Of a stretch of DNA of 64,000 bases, positions 45,351-55,358 are shown piece after piece; the stretch's first letter is position 1, and each line of letters begins with the position of its first letter. Position numbers and translations under genes: made by a program. The notes under the pieces were generated by a model. The model was given only the letters and a program-made list of their open reading frames with translations. It was not told the DNA's origin and ran no database searches. The DNA comes from UBA12202 sp002691725 (GTDB taxonomy: Bacteria; Pseudomonadota; Alphaproteobacteria; Puniceispirillales; UBA1172), in the NCBI GenBank assembly GCA_965660675.1, contig CBFIAU010000010.1, positions 21,246 through 85,245 on the forward strand, read 5' to 3'.

Positions 45351-48300
45351 ATGTCTAATCTGATCCGCATTTCTATTAATCATCTTACGGCCGTTATGGC
45401 GATAATGCTGATGATTTTCCTGTTTGGCTTATCGGCCTTGCAACAGGTTCCTATTCAGTTAACGCCTGATATTGAACGGCCAGTATTGCAGGTGCGGGTG
45501 AATTGGCCGGGGGCATCGCCGGCGGATGTTGATCGAGAGATTATCAATCGGCTGGAAAGAGACCTTAGCGCCTTAAGTGGAATTGAAAAAATCGTCTCAC
45601 GGTCATTTTCAGGCTCAGCAAGAGTGACTATCACCTATTCAGTGCATCAAGATATGGATAAGGCGTTGACCTTACTGCTGTCAGAATTATCAGGGATAAC
45701 TGGTCTGCCTGATGACGCTAAAGCCCCGATTGTGCGGACATCAAACTCTGATGATTCGCCTATTGCCCGGCTCGCCCTGACTGCGCTCAAAGATAATAAT
45801 GTTGATGCGGCGGACGCGGCTGATATTGATGCTTTAGGGCGGTTTCTGACAACCAATATCATGGACCCTCTGGCGCGTGTTGAGGGTGTTTCTGATGTGT
45901 TCAAATATGGCGGTAATGAATTTGAGATGCGGGTCATTATTGATCCTGAAAAACTTGCTTTATATCGTCTTAATATGACAACAGTCATTAATGCTTTGCG
46001 ATCAGCAACAACGCAGCAAACTGTTGGTAATATTGAGGCGGGCAAGCGTGAATATATTGTTCGTGTCTCATCACCATCTTTTACCCTGGCGGAAGCGGGG
46101 CATATTGTTATTCGCGCTGATCAAGCTGAGAACGGCAATATTATCCCTGTCCGGCTTTCCGACATTGCGCGGCTTGAAGTCAAGCCTGCCCTTGCCAGCA
46201 GTTTCCGCAGGCTTAATGGTGAGAATGCAATTATCATAAACCTGACCCGTGAACAGGGGACAAATGTTGTTGAAACGATGGGGCGGATTAAAGAAAGGAT
46301 TGCTGATCTCAATCAAAATACGCTTAAACAAATGGGGATTAAATTACGAGTTATATATGATGAAACCGTCTATATCTCATCGGCGATTTCACTGGTTCAG
46401 CAGAATATCTTTATTGGCGGGGCTTTGGCGTTAAGTATTCTGCTTTTATTCATGCGGAGCCTGCTGCCCACGCTGATCGTATTCTGTGCAATCCCTATTT
46501 CTGTCATTGGAACATTTGTTGCCATCTCGGCACTTGGGCTTTCGATCAATGTAATCTCGCTTGCTGGCCTTGCCTTTGCGGTTGGTATGGTGGTGGATGC
46601 GTCCATTGTTAGTCAGGAAAATATTTTCCGATTGCGACAAGCAGGACAGAGCGCCAAACAAGCCGCCTTTGATGGCGCTCGCCAAGTATGGGCGCCAATC
46701 TTGGGTTCAGCCATTACAACGGTTGTTGTCTTTTTGCCGATCATTATCCTGCAGCTTCCGGTTGGACAGCTATTCCGTGATATTGGGGTGGCGATATCGG
46801 TATCCGTTTTGATATCGGTTTTGGTGTCTGTTACGGTGATACCGGCGTTATCTTCGGTCATGCTTAACACCCGCAGCTTTAAGCCCGATACATTAATCGC
46901 CATTCCCATTATAGATGCTATCGGGCGCGGCTTTAAGGCGATTGTATTGCGCCATGCCAATGCCATGCTGGATGCCCCAAGGCGCGGCGTTATCCTGATT
47001 GGCGTCGTCTTTATGGTCATTATTGGCGGCATCATGGTGATGATGCCAAAACTGGATTACTTGCCAGATGGTAATGCTAATTTTGTCTTTGGCCGAATAG
47101 CAGTACCCCCCGGATATTCTGTGGATGAGACACTAACCATTGCCAGCGCGATGGAAAAAGGCGCTCGGCCATTATGGGAAGTTGATCCAGAGACCACGAG
47201 TTTGCCAGCGATTGAACGCTTCTTTTTTGTTGCTTATGGTGGTGGTGCATTTGCTGGCGGCTCTACCGTTGATAGCAATCGCGTGAATGAATTGCGGCCA
47301 ATTCTGATGCGGCCGCTTTTTGATATTCCGGGGGCGTCTGTCTTTGTCAGCCAAGCCTCCTTATTTGGGCGCTCGGTTGGCGGCTCTCGGTCGATAGAGA
47401 TTAATATTACAGGTAACAGCCTGAAAGATATTGAGCCTGTCATTGTTGAGCTTAATCAGCGGCTGTCGGCGGCGTTTCCGCGCCGCGACGGGAATCAGAT
47501 CAGGGTAGTGCCAAGTCTCAATAACAATGCCGCAGAGATTACGATTACCCCTGACGTGCTGGCCTTATCGCGGCTAGGTATCTCAATCAGAGATTTTGCC
47601 AATTATGTTGATGTCTTTAATGACGGCTATGTTGTAACGCAAATCCCGTATGCGGGTGAGCTGCTTGATTTGCAGGTTGTTGGCGCAGAGGCTGGCGATC
47701 TTACTATTGATCAGCTCAAAGCCATGCCAATCGTTTCAGCAGATGGATCAATCGTTCAATTATCGCAACTAGCCAAAGTCGAGTTCACTACCGCCCCTGA
47801 GGAGGTTCGGCGCTTAGGCGGCAAGCTCGTCATGTCGATCATTTTGCGGCCAACCGAAACCCTGTCGCTTGAGGATAGCATCCTTATCATTGAGAATGAG
47901 ATTGTCCCTGAGATGACAGCGGCTGTTGAGGGCGGCACGGATATTGATATTTCTGGGGCGGCAAGTGAGTTGGCTCAAACATGGCAGGCTATGAAAGCGA
48001 ATGTCTTATTGGCGGTGCTGATGATTTATCTGGTCATGACCATTTTATTACGCAGTTTTGTTATGCCGATTATTATTCTGATGGTTGTTCCGGTTTCTGC
48101 CATAGGCGGGCTGATTGGCTTGGCGCTATTGAATATTTTTATCAGCCAGTCTTTAGATATGTTGACCATGCTGGGATTTATTATTTTGACAGGTATTGTT
48201 GTTAATAATGCTATTCTAATGGTGGAACAAACGTCCCTGCATCATCACGAAGACAAAATGCCGATTGAGGCGGCGATATTGGAAGCCACCCAAAACCGTA

Positions 48301-48503
48301 TTCGGCCGATCTTTATGTCAACCATGACATCATTATTTGGATTACTGCCGTTGGTTATTTTCCCGGGCGCAGGCTCAGAATTATATCGCGGAATTGGGGT
48401 TGTTGTCTTTGGTGGCTTGAGCCTCTCAACCATAGCCTCCTTATTTTATGTGCCCATTCTGTTATCGGTGTTTCGGCGATTTATCGAAAACAACAAGCGG
48501 TAA
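45351..48503 (+). CDS. RND-family efflux pump, inner-membrane subunit
   Basis: A 1050-residue transporter with the AcrB layout: helix 1, a large periplasmic domain, helices 2-7, a second large domain and helices 8-12. In helix 4 the proton relay reads VVDASIV, so only the first of the two AcrB aspartates is present. In helix 10 the AcrB lysine position reads VVNNAIL. This pattern is nearer SwrC-type pumps than AcrB. It would export drugs, lipids or other amphiphiles using the proton gradient. It forms an operon with the adaptor at 44100. Confidence 0.93.
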   Translation: MSNLIRISINHLTAVMAIMLMIFLFGLSALQQVPIQLTPDIERPVLQVRVNWPGASPADVDREIINRLERDLSALSGIEKIVSRSFSGSARVTITYSVHQDMDKALTLLLSELSGITGLPDDAKAPIVRTSNSDDSPIARLALTALKDNNVDAADAADIDALGRFLTTNIMDPLARVEGVSDVFKYGGNEFEMRVIIDPEKLALYRLNMTTVINALRSATTQQTVGNIEAGKREYIVRVSSPSFTLAEAGHIVIRADQAENGNIIPVRLSDIARLEVKPALASSFRRLNGENAIIINLTREQGTNVVETMGRIKERIADLNQNTLKQMGIKLRVIYDETVYISSAISLVQQNIFIGGALALSILLLFMRSLLPTLIVFCAIPISVIGTFVAISALGLSINVISLAGLAFAVGMVVDASIVSQENIFRLRQAGQSAKQAAFDGARQVWAPILGSAITTVVVFLPIIILQLPVGQLFRDIGVAISVSVLISVLVSVTVIPALSSVMLNTRSFKPDTLIAIPIIDAIGRGFKAIVLRHANAMLDAPRRGVILIGVVFMVIIGGIMVMMPKLDYLPDGNANFVFGRIAVPPGYSVDETLTIASAMEKGARPLWEVDPETTSLPAIERFFFVAYGGGAFAGGSTVDSNRVNELRPILMRPLFDIPGASVFVSQASLFGRSVGGSRSIEINITGNSLKDIEPVIVELNQRLSAAFPRRDGNQIRVVPSLNNNAAEITITPDVLALSRLGISIRDFANYVDVFNDGYVVTQIPYAGELLDLQVVGAEAGDLTIDQLKAMPIVSADGSIVQLSQLAKVEFTTAPEEVRRLGGKLVMSIILRPTETLSLEDSILIIENEIVPEMTAAVEGGTDIDISGAASELAQTWQAMKANVLLAVLMIYLVMTILLRSFVMPIIILMVVPVSAIGGLIGLALLNIFISQSLDMLTMLGFIILTGIVVNNAILMVEQTSLHHHEDKMPIEAAILEATQNRIRPIFMSTMTSLFGLLPLVIFPGAGSELYRGIGVVVFGGLSLSTIASLFYVPILLSVFRRFIENNKR

Positions 48504-48536
48504 CAGATCACGGTGGATATGCAGTGACCTCTCTAT

Positions 48537-48628
48537 CCCGAACCATGCCTCTTAAACAATGTCACTTGAACCATGTCACTTAAACAATGTCCCCCGAACC
48601 ATGTCCCCTGAACAATGTCTCTTAAGTG
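48537..48628 (+). repeat. Six tandem 14-bp repeats after the RND pump
   Basis: Units of 14 bp begin at 48537, 48551, 48565, 48579, 48593 and 48607, with a partial copy to 48628. The shared core is GAAC/AAAC-(A/C)ATGTC. Types with CCATG and CAATG nearly alternate. The array lies in the gap between the pump and the convergent aminotransferase. No function is known. Confidence 0.9.
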
Positions 48629-48652
48629 AAACCCTTACCGCATCACTTATGA

Positions 48653-49789
48653 TTATGATGCTTGAGTGACTTTATCCAAAACCGTCTCAAAGTTGGAAAT
48701 CGTTCGCTCAATATTCATCAGTTTATCGAGGCCAAACAAGCCAATGCGATAGGTTTTGAAGGCACTCGATTCGCCACATTCAAGCGGAACGCCAGCCGCA
48801 ATTTGAACGCCTTGGGCGGCAAAGGCGGCGCCGTTTTTGATATCATCTCTATCGGTATGTGAGACAATGACGGTTGGTGATTGAAACCCTTCGGCGGCTA
48901 AGGATTTATAGCCATAGCCTTCTACGACTTTGCGGAGTTTTGTGCCAAGCTCAATTTGCGCGGCTTTCGCTTTATCAAAACCAAAGGACTTCATTTCAAG
49001 GTAAGCATCATAGAATTGTGACAACCCATCGGTTGGCATGGTGGTATGATAGGCATGACCGCCATCAAGATAGGTTTTCATGATTTGATGCCATTTTTTG
49101 AGATCAAGAACGAAGCTATCAGAGGTTGTTTCTTGCATGCGCTCACATGCTCGATCAGACAGCATAACGACACCAGCACAAGGCGTCGATGTCCAGCCCT
49201 TTTGCGGAGCAGTAATGATGACATCAACGCCACTGTCTTTCATATCGACCCATAACGCGCCAGATGCCACACAATCGAGAACAAATATGGCGCCAACCTC
49301 ATGCGCGGCATCAGCGATTTGTTTAAGATAGCTATCAGGCATCAGAATACCTGCTGATGTTTCCACATGCGGGGATACAACAACGCGCGGTGACTCGGCT
49401 CTAATCTTATCACAGATATGATCAATAGGCGCCGGGCTAAATTGCTGGTCTTTGTTGTCGGTGTTAGGCCGTGCCATCACAATTTCAGCATGTTCTGGCG
49501 TCACGCCTTGATCAAAAATCTGCGACCAGCGATAACTAAACCAGCCGTTACGAACAACCAATACATTTTCATTACTGGCAAATTGACGCGCCACCGCTTC
49601 CATCGCGTAACTGCCGCCACCGGGGATTAATACACAAGTTGACGCGCCATAGACTTCACACAAACCATCATGCAGGCCACGCATGACCTCCTGAAACGGT
49701 TTTGACATGGAGTTTAACGACCGGTCTGTAAAGACAACAGAATATTCCTGTAACTCAGAATGACGGGATGATGAAAATTGCGTGTCCAT
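48653..49789 (-). CDS. Class V aminotransferase (serine/alanine-glyoxylate type)
   Basis: A 378-residue PLP enzyme of the class V fold I family. The PLP lysine is in TAPQKGW (near residue 200). HVETSAGIL and LDCVASGA match substrate and cofactor contacts, and YRIGLFGLD is near the end. Members transfer amino groups from serine or alanine to glyoxylate or pyruvate; a lyase role is also possible. The divergent region upstream separates it from the GntR gene. It stands as a single gene convergent with the RND pump. Confidence 0.88.
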   Translation of the reverse strand: MDTQFSSSRHSELQEYSVVFTDRSLNSMSKPFQEVMRGLHDGLCEVYGASTCVLIPGGGSYAMEAVARQFASNENVLVVRNGWFSYRWSQIFDQGVTPEHAEIVMARPNTDNKDQQFSPAPIDHICDKIRAESPRVVVSPHVETSAGILMPDSYLKQIADAAHEVGAIFVLDCVASGALWVDMKDSGVDVIITAPQKGWTSTPCAGVVMLSDRACERMQETTSDSFVLDLKKWHQIMKTYLDGGHAYHTTMPTDGLSQFYDAYLEMKSFGFDKAKAAQIELGTKLRKVVEGYGYKSLAAEGFQSPTVIVSHTDRDDIKNGAAFAAQGVQIAAGVPLECGESSAFKTYRIGLFGLDKLMNIERTISNFETVLDKVTQAS

Positions 49790-50037
49790 GATGGTTTCCT
49801 ATATGTTATTGTTAGAGACAAAATGATTATCAATGATTACTTGTTCTAAGTGATCATTTTTATTAATTTGTTCTGAGCAATTCAGTTTTTACTCATAGCA
49901 ACCAATATTACTAAAATAATACTGCCAGAAAAAATTTCAAGGATATGGTGCTTGTCTAATATACGGCCCGATATATGACCCGATATAGACCCTGTATATG
50001 ATATTGCGATATCGCCGCTATTAGAAAACCTGTGATA

Positions 50038-50763
50038 TTATTTGAGGCTACCGCCCAAAATATCTTCTAATGTGTTAGCCTTGGCGTTATGCGTGGCAAT
50101 ATTGATTTGCGCCCACATCTGCTTGAGCAGGGAGGCCATGATAGCAACCGCCTGATCAGGGTCATTTTTTTGAATAGTATCAATCAGATTCTGATGCTCG
50201 CCATCGGGGTAATAAGCATCAGAAGATGACCCAAACATACCAATAATAAGTGATGTTTTTGTGACCAATTGACGAACCGTTTCGGTGATAATTGTGTTTC
50301 CTGTTGCTTCTGCAAGCTTGACATGAAACTCACCAGATAAGCGGATCAAATTGGTGCGGTCATTATTCTGGCGCGCTAAATCCTCTTGATTGATATGGTG
50401 CGATAGATCATCTATCTGCGATGGCTGGATGCTGGCTGTTAATGTCCGAATGAGGGCTGGCTCAATCATCAGCCTGGCTTCAAAAACCTCACTTGCCTGA
50501 TTTTGATCAGGGCTAGCCACAAACGCCCCACGATTGGATTGTAGATCAATTATTCCTTGCGATGACAGCAACAATAAGGCGCGGCGGACATGCATTCTGC
50601 CAACCTCAAAAGTTTGGCATAACTTGCTTTCGCTGAGTTTGGTATTCGGCAATAAGCGCTGTTCAATCACAGCTTGGAAAATGCGCTCAACAATGCGCTT
50701 TTCAATGCTGTCTGTTTGCAGATTCAGATCAAATGCATTGATGTGATTGGTCTCTGGTTTCAC
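50038..50763 (-). CDS. GntR-family (FCD) transcriptional regulator
   Basis: About 241 residues. The winged helix-turn-helix lies at about 25-85 (IFQAVIEQRLLPNTKLSESK, then GRMHVRRALLLLSSQG), followed by an all-helical FCD effector domain with conserved metal-type residues (FHVKLAEATGN). I use GTG 50763 because GTGAGG lies before it; GTG 50775 is an alternative. It is divergent from the gene at 51071 and upstream of the aminotransferase on the same strand, so either may be its target. Confidence 0.86.
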   Translation of the reverse strand: MKPETNHINAFDLNLQTDSIEKRIVERIFQAVIEQRLLPNTKLSESKLCQTFEVGRMHVRRALLLLSSQGIIDLQSNRGAFVASPDQNQASEVFEARLMIEPALIRTLTASIQPSQIDDLSHHINQEDLARQNNDRTNLIRLSGEFHVKLAEATGNTIITETVRQLVTKTSLIIGMFGSSSDAYYPDGEHQNLIDTIQKNDPDQAVAIMASLLKQMWAQINIATHNAKANTLEDILGGSLK

Positions 50764-51070
50764 TATTTGCCTCACTAAGCCACGGTCTTATTAAATTACA
50801 TTAGATTATTATAATATAAAATGGTGAGATTTTCCAAGAAAATGTTTGAAAATATATCCAAAATTATTAATGAAAAATAAAATAATTGTTAACAATAATG
50901 CGTTTTAATGTATAGTTAGATTAGCCATTCCAACCTTCATAAAGGCGCTTATTCGATTGACAGGAAGCCAAATCTGGAAGCCAAAGCAGAAAGCTAAACC
51001 AGGAAGCCAAATCAGAAAGCTAGGGCAACTATCAACGGATGAAGCGAAACAGAAAAGAAAGGTGGCGATA
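50764..51070. other. Divergent promoter region between GntR and reductase-like gene
   Basis: The first 180 bp are AT-rich and must carry both promoters. From 50961 to 51025 it holds the 13-bp repeat array listed separately. I see no additional gene. Confidence 0.5.
50961..51025 (+). repeat. Five tandem 13-bp repeats in the leader of 51071
   Basis: Units begin at 50961, 50974, 50987, 51000 and 51013 and follow the pattern CAGGAAGCCAAAT / CAGAAAGCTAAAC. The array falls in a longer reading frame (from 50957) that is unlikely to be translated. It probably lies in the 5' untranslated leader. Confidence 0.9.
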
Positions 51071-52141
51071 ATGATAAGCTATCGGATACTTATACTTGGG
51101 GCATCTTATGGATCACTACTGGCAACAAAATTAGCGTTGGCAGGGCATGAAGCAACAATGGTTTGTCTGCCGCAAGAGGTGGCGGCGTTCAATGACAAAG
51201 GTGCCGTTATTCGTATGCCAGTACGCGGTATTGATAGGCTGGTTGAGGTTAACTCAAATGCGCTCAAGGGGAAAGTTCAAGCCTGCTTGGCCGCAGATGC
51301 TGTGCCGGCTCATTTTGATATGGTGGTATTAGCCATGCAGGAGCCACAATATAGCAGCTCACCCGATATCATGGCACTGCTGAAACGGGTTGGGGTCTCA
51401 AAACGCCCATGTATGTCTATCATGAATATGCCGCCATTGCCTTATTTGTCGCGTATTCCGGGGCTCAATTCGGCGGCCTTTCGTAGTTGCTATGTATTGC
51501 CGCATATCTGGGATAATCTTGACTATAATCTGATGACGTTATGTAGCCCTGACCCACAAGCGTTCCGGCCGCCAGATGATGATGTCAATGTGCTTCAGGT
51601 GCGTTTGCCAACGAATTTTAAATCAGCACGATTTGTTGATGAACAGCATACGAAAATGTTAAAACAGCTTGAGCAATCTATTGAAGCCGCTCGCTTTGAA
51701 ACCTTCGATAAAAACGTTATAGCCTTGCCCGTGAAGCTGAAAGTTCATCAATCGGTTTTCGTGCCATTGGCAAAATGGTCGATGCTGATGGCAGGGAATT
51801 ATCGCTGTGTTCAGGCTGAAAATATGCGCTCCATCGAAGAAGCGGTGCATAGTGATCTCGCCGCCTCAGTAGGCGTTTATGAATGGGTCATTAATTTATG
51901 TCTGTCATTGGGCGGTGAGGCGGCTGATTTTGTCCCCTTTGATAAATATGCTAATGCCGCGCAATCACTGGTTAGTCCCTCATCAGCGGCGCGGGCGCTG
52001 GCAGCGGGGGCTAAGAATATCGAGCGTGTCGATAAATTGGTGCAATTGATCGGACAGAGCTTAGATATGCAGAATGATGAGATTGATGCATCGGTCGCGC
52101 TAGTTGATGCTTGGCTGGATAAAAATCGGCAGAAGGTATAA
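51071..52141 (+). CDS. Ketopantoate-reductase-like NAD(P)-binding protein
   Basis: About 356 residues. The N-terminus is a Rossmann fold (YRILILGASYGSLLATKLALAGHEA) resembling ketopantoate reductase/opine-type dehydrogenases, followed by a long helical domain. The start at ATG 51071 is favoured because the fold begins right there; the 5' extension is a repeat array. Length and the variant glycine motif (GASYGS) make it a distant member, so reduction of a 2-oxo acid is only a suggestion. It is regulated perhaps by the divergent GntR protein. Confidence 0.7.
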   Translation: MISYRILILGASYGSLLATKLALAGHEATMVCLPQEVAAFNDKGAVIRMPVRGIDRLVEVNSNALKGKVQACLAADAVPAHFDMVVLAMQEPQYSSSPDIMALLKRVGVSKRPCMSIMNMPPLPYLSRIPGLNSAAFRSCYVLPHIWDNLDYNLMTLCSPDPQAFRPPDDDVNVLQVRLPTNFKSARFVDEQHTKMLKQLEQSIEAARFETFDKNVIALPVKLKVHQSVFVPLAKWSMLMAGNYRCVQAENMRSIEEAVHSDLAASVGVYEWVINLCLSLGGEAADFVPFDKYANAAQSLVSPSSAARALAAGAKNIERVDKLVQLIGQSLDMQNDEIDASVALVDAWLDKNRQKV

Positions 52142-52148
52142 GCAGGGG

Positions 52149-52493
52149 TTATTTTTTCATAAATGCCTGGACAAAACTACCCACGGTTTTGGAGTCATCG
52201 GGGTTTAATTTGCATAACATGGAATTAGGACAAAACGCGCCTTTATCATTATAGATGGCAACAAATGTGTTCTGCGCGCCTTTATACACACACATTTGAT
52301 CGCCAGCATTAATCTTCCGTTTGATTAATCGGCATTTTGTCATTTTGGGGTTATCTTTTTTGCCCTGCCAGATGCTCTGCATAATATTGAAGCCTAAGCC
52401 AAGCCCTGATTGTCTGGAATCTGCCAAAGCGATATTCGCATTAGAAAATACTAATATAATAAAAGATATAAAATATAATCTAAATAAAGACAT
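52149..52493 (-). CDS. Small secreted protein with conserved cysteines
   Basis: A 114-residue protein with a signal peptide (SLFRLYFISFIILVFSNANIALA) and a mature part of about 90 residues containing four cysteines (KMTKCRLI, DQMCVYKG, GAFCPNSMLCKL), likely forming two disulfides. The family is not known to me. Its mature N-terminus matches that of the partial gene at 1-98. It is convergent with 51071-52141. Confidence 0.7.
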   Translation of the reverse strand: MSLFRLYFISFIILVFSNANIALADSRQSGLGLGFNIMQSIWQGKKDNPKMTKCRLIKRKINAGDQMCVYKGAQNTFVAIYNDKGAFCPNSMLCKLNPDDSKTVGSFVQAFMKK

Positions 52494-52792
52494 AGATCGC
52501 TTTCGATTATTTAATGCGAAGGGCGTTAGTCTAATTTAAATTATATTAAAAATTTCTTCAGACTTAATTCTGATTTCGCCATTTGTAAAAATTTATTTTA
52601 CATCTACATCAAAATTATCACAGAATTGTGAATATGCCCAATATAAATAGAAATAAATTTTTTAGTCTGTTAGGTTTCACGCATCACTTTAAGGTAGTTT
52701 CATTAAATATAGTAGTTGCGATAATGTGTGTTTGCTGTGAACAACCATCCATGAATAATAGCCATGCTTAATAACATAACAAAGGGTAAACT
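52494..52792. other. AT-rich promoter region between secreted protein and gamma-glutamyltranspeptidase
   Basis: A 299-bp AT-rich gap between divergent genes, so it carries both promoters. I see no gene and no clear operator. Confidence 0.45.
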
Positions 52793-54562
52793 ATGTTGAA
52801 AAAACTTATCATTTTAGGCACCGTCCTTGCTGGCACCTTCCTTGCTGGCACCGTCCTTGTTGGCTTTTTTGCTGTTAACAGTAACGCTGTGGCAGGTGAT
52901 TTAGAGGCTTCACTTAATCTAAAACAACAAGGTCAACCGGTGACGTCAAAGCGCTGGATGATCGCAGCCGCTAATCCCTATGCGGTTGAGGCAGGGGCGA
53001 ATATCCTTGCCCAGGGCGGGACGGCCGCCGATGCCATGGTGGCGGCGCAAAGCGTTCTTGGATTGGTTGAACCGCAGAGTTCAGGCTTGGGTGGCGGCGC
53101 CTTTCTCATTTGGTATGATGCAGATAGCGGCAAGCTTACCTCTTTAGATGGCAGAGAAACCGCATCTCGCCATGTGACTCCGGATTTATTCCAAGATGAA
53201 AACGGTGAGCCGTTAAAGTTTTATGATGCGGTAGTCGGCGGCAAATCGGTTGGCGTGCCAGGCACACCTGCCTTAATGCAAGACGCTCATAAGCGCTGGG
53301 GGGGACTTGAATGGTCGGGGTTATTTGATGATGCTATCACCCTAGCAGAAGACGGTTTCATCGTATCGCCGCGATTATCAATGCTGGTTACTCGTGATCA
53401 GGAGCGGCTGTCTCGGTTTGATACAACAGCTCAGTATTTTTACCCTAACGGGATGCCCATTGAAGCAGGGCAAACGCTGAAAAATTCTGATTATGCCGAC
53501 ACCTTAAACAGTCTGGCATCTGATAAAGGCACATCTTTTTATCATGGCAATATTGCCGAAGGTATTGTTAATACTGTTCAGACAGCGGACGGCAATCCTG
53601 GCATGTTGGATCGGCATGATATGTCTGGATATATGGTTAAAGAAAGGCCGGTTGTCTGTGTTGAATATCGTGGCCATGATGTCTGCGGTATGGGGCCGCC
53701 GTCTTCTGGTGCCTTAACCGTAGGTCAGATTTTATTAATGCTGGAACGCTATGACTTATCGCAGATGGGGCCAGATGCCGTCGATGCGTGGCGGTTAATT
53801 GGTGATGCGTCACGCTTGGCCTTTGCCGATCGTGGGCGTTATATGGCGGATAGTGATTTTGTTCCGGTTCCGGTAAATGGCCTTATTAATCCTGATTATC
53901 TGCGCGCCCGTTCACAATTGCTTGATGGGCAAAATGCGCTTGAGGATGTTGCCCCTGGTGAACCTGTTTTTGATATTGCTGAGATATATGCTGATGATAA
54001 CAGCCTGGAATTGCCGTCGACATCGCATATTTCTATCGTTGATCAATATGGCAATGCGTTATCCATGACGACAACAATTGAAAATGCCTTTGGCTCCAGA
54101 TTGATGACAAACGGGTTTCTTCTCAATAATGAAATGACGGATTTTTCGTTTCGCTCGCATAAGGATGGGGTGCTTGTTGCAAACCGTGTTGAGCCCGGCA
54201 AACGGCCACGGTCGTCGATGTCACCAACAATTATTTTGAAAGACAGTAAGCCGCATTTGATCATTGGCTCCCCCGGCGGCAGCAGGATTATTGGCTATGT
54301 TGCGCAATCCATTATTGCCTTTATTGATTGGGATATGAATGTGCAAGAGGCGGTGTCGATGCCTCATCTTATCAATAGATTTGGCACATTTGACCTTGAG
54401 CAAGGCTCTGAAGCGGAAAGATTTTCAGAACCACTCTCCGCGCTGGGGTTCAAGGTTAATGTTCGGGGATTAACCTCTGGGCTGCATGCCATAGCGATAA
54501 CCGAAACAGGTCTTGAAGGCGGCGCCGACCCCCGCCGCGAAGGGCTAGCAGTCGGCGACTAA
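52793..54562 (+). CDS. ggt: Gamma-glutamyltranspeptidase (periplasmic)
   Basis: A 589-residue precursor with a signal peptide. The self-cleaving threonine is T410 in PSTSHISIVD, which becomes the N-terminus and nucleophile of the small subunit. GNALSMTTTIE and GSPGGSRI are also present. It breaks gamma-glutamyl bonds of glutathione and related compounds in the periplasm. The hydrophobic core of the signal peptide is encoded by three 15-bp repeats (52817-52861), so its length may vary between strains. Confidence 0.95.
   Translation: MLKKLIILGTVLAGTFLAGTVLVGFFAVNSNAVAGDLEASLNLKQQGQPVTSKRWMIAAANPYAVEAGANILAQGGTAADAMVAAQSVLGLVEPQSSGLGGGAFLIWYDADSGKLTSLDGRETASRHVTPDLFQDENGEPLKFYDAVVGGKSVGVPGTPALMQDAHKRWGGLEWSGLFDDAITLAEDGFIVSPRLSMLVTRDQERLSRFDTTAQYFYPNGMPIEAGQTLKNSDYADTLNSLASDKGTSFYHGNIAEGIVNTVQTADGNPGMLDRHDMSGYMVKERPVVCVEYRGHDVCGMGPPSSGALTVGQILLMLERYDLSQMGPDAVDAWRLIGDASRLAFADRGRYMADSDFVPVPVNGLINPDYLRARSQLLDGQNALEDVAPGEPVFDIAEIYADDNSLELPSTSHISIVDQYGNALSMTTTIENAFGSRLMTNGFLLNNEMTDFSFRSHKDGVLVANRVEPGKRPRSSMSPTIILKDSKPHLIIGSPGGSRIIGYVAQSIIAFIDWDMNVQEAVSMPHLINRFGTFDLEQGSEAERFSEPLSALGFKVNVRGLTSGLHAIAITETGLEGGADPRREGLAVGD
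52817..52861 (+). repeat. Three tandem 15-bp repeats in the ggt signal peptide
   Basis: GGCACCGTCCTTGCT, GGCACCTTCCTTGCT and GGCACCGTCCTTGTT follow each other in frame, encoding GTVLA-GTFLA-GTVLV. They lengthen the hydrophobic core in five-residue steps. Confidence 0.95.
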
Positions 54563-54607
54563 TCGCGGTATAACCATTATTCGTGGCATTTGAGTGAAAG
54601 GATTTTG

Positions 54608-55336
54608 GTGTTAGTTCGTATTTTTTATTATTTGGCAAACCTGTTCAGAATCCTTCCAAAAACCAAAAGATTAAAATTGTTAGACATGAATGCCACGTTT
54701 TTTGTTCCTATCAATAATCATTATATTTGTGATGATCTGATTGATATTTCAAAGCAAAACAGAGAGCCCGAATTATATCAGTGGCTCAATGATTTGGATG
54801 ACGGGTCAATTTTGTTTGATGTCGGAACAAGCTATGGACAGGAAGCGTCGCTTGTATCATCCTTGACCCATAAAAATCTTCGTGTCTTTGGCTTTGATTG
54901 CAGCCTCTATCAAAGCCATTTTTGTGCCTTAAATAGACGCCTTAATCATGACCGCTTTAAATTTACATTTGCAGCAGTTGGGGCAAAATCAGGTGAGTTG
55001 ATCACCATCGAAGCTAATTCTGACACCCATATCCCATTATTACATAAGAAAAATGTAACTTATGAATATGAAGTTATGACACTGGCATTAGACGATTTTG
55101 CAGAGGCAAATAAGATCATGCCAACGCATATAAAAATTGATGTAGATGGGGCAGAACATGATGTCTTGATCGGCGCTTCCAAGATTCTGCAATCGCCCTC
55201 AATCAAAGACGTTTTTATTGAAATTGATCATCATAATCTTGGCGTCATTGATGTCTTGAAATCACATGGTTTCAAAATCAAATGGCAATTAGAAAAAGCC
55301 CAAAATACGGATGTTCTGTTTTCAAAAGAAATATAA
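54608..55336 (+). CDS. FkbM-family SAM-dependent methyltransferase
   Basis: About 242 residues of the FkbM type. The SAM motif is FDVGTSYGQEASLVSSL near residue 75, later LALDDFAEANKI and the diagnostic IKIDVDGAEHDVL. Such enzymes O-methylate sugars, lipids or polyketides. I use GTG 54608, since AAAGGA lies before it; TTG 54605 and TTG 54590 are alternatives. It follows ggt by 45 bases on the same strand. The base composition is lower than in ggt, a weak sign of transfer. Confidence 0.85.
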   Translation: MLVRIFYYLANLFRILPKTKRLKLLDMNATFFVPINNHYICDDLIDISKQNREPELYQWLNDLDDGSILFDVGTSYGQEASLVSSLTHKNLRVFGFDCSLYQSHFCALNRRLNHDRFKFTFAAVGAKSGELITIEANSDTHIPLLHKKNVTYEYEVMTLALDDFAEANKIMPTHIKIDVDGAEHDVLIGASKILQSPSIKDVFIEIDHHNLGVIDVLKSHGFKIKWQLEKAQNTDVLFSKEI

Positions 55337-55358
55337 TATGGTTTTGTCTAAATTATCT

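Noticed and set aside
50957..51070. Upstream extension of the reductase-like protein
   Set aside because: The added residues come from a 13-bp repeat array and the Rossmann fold starts exactly at ATG 51071.
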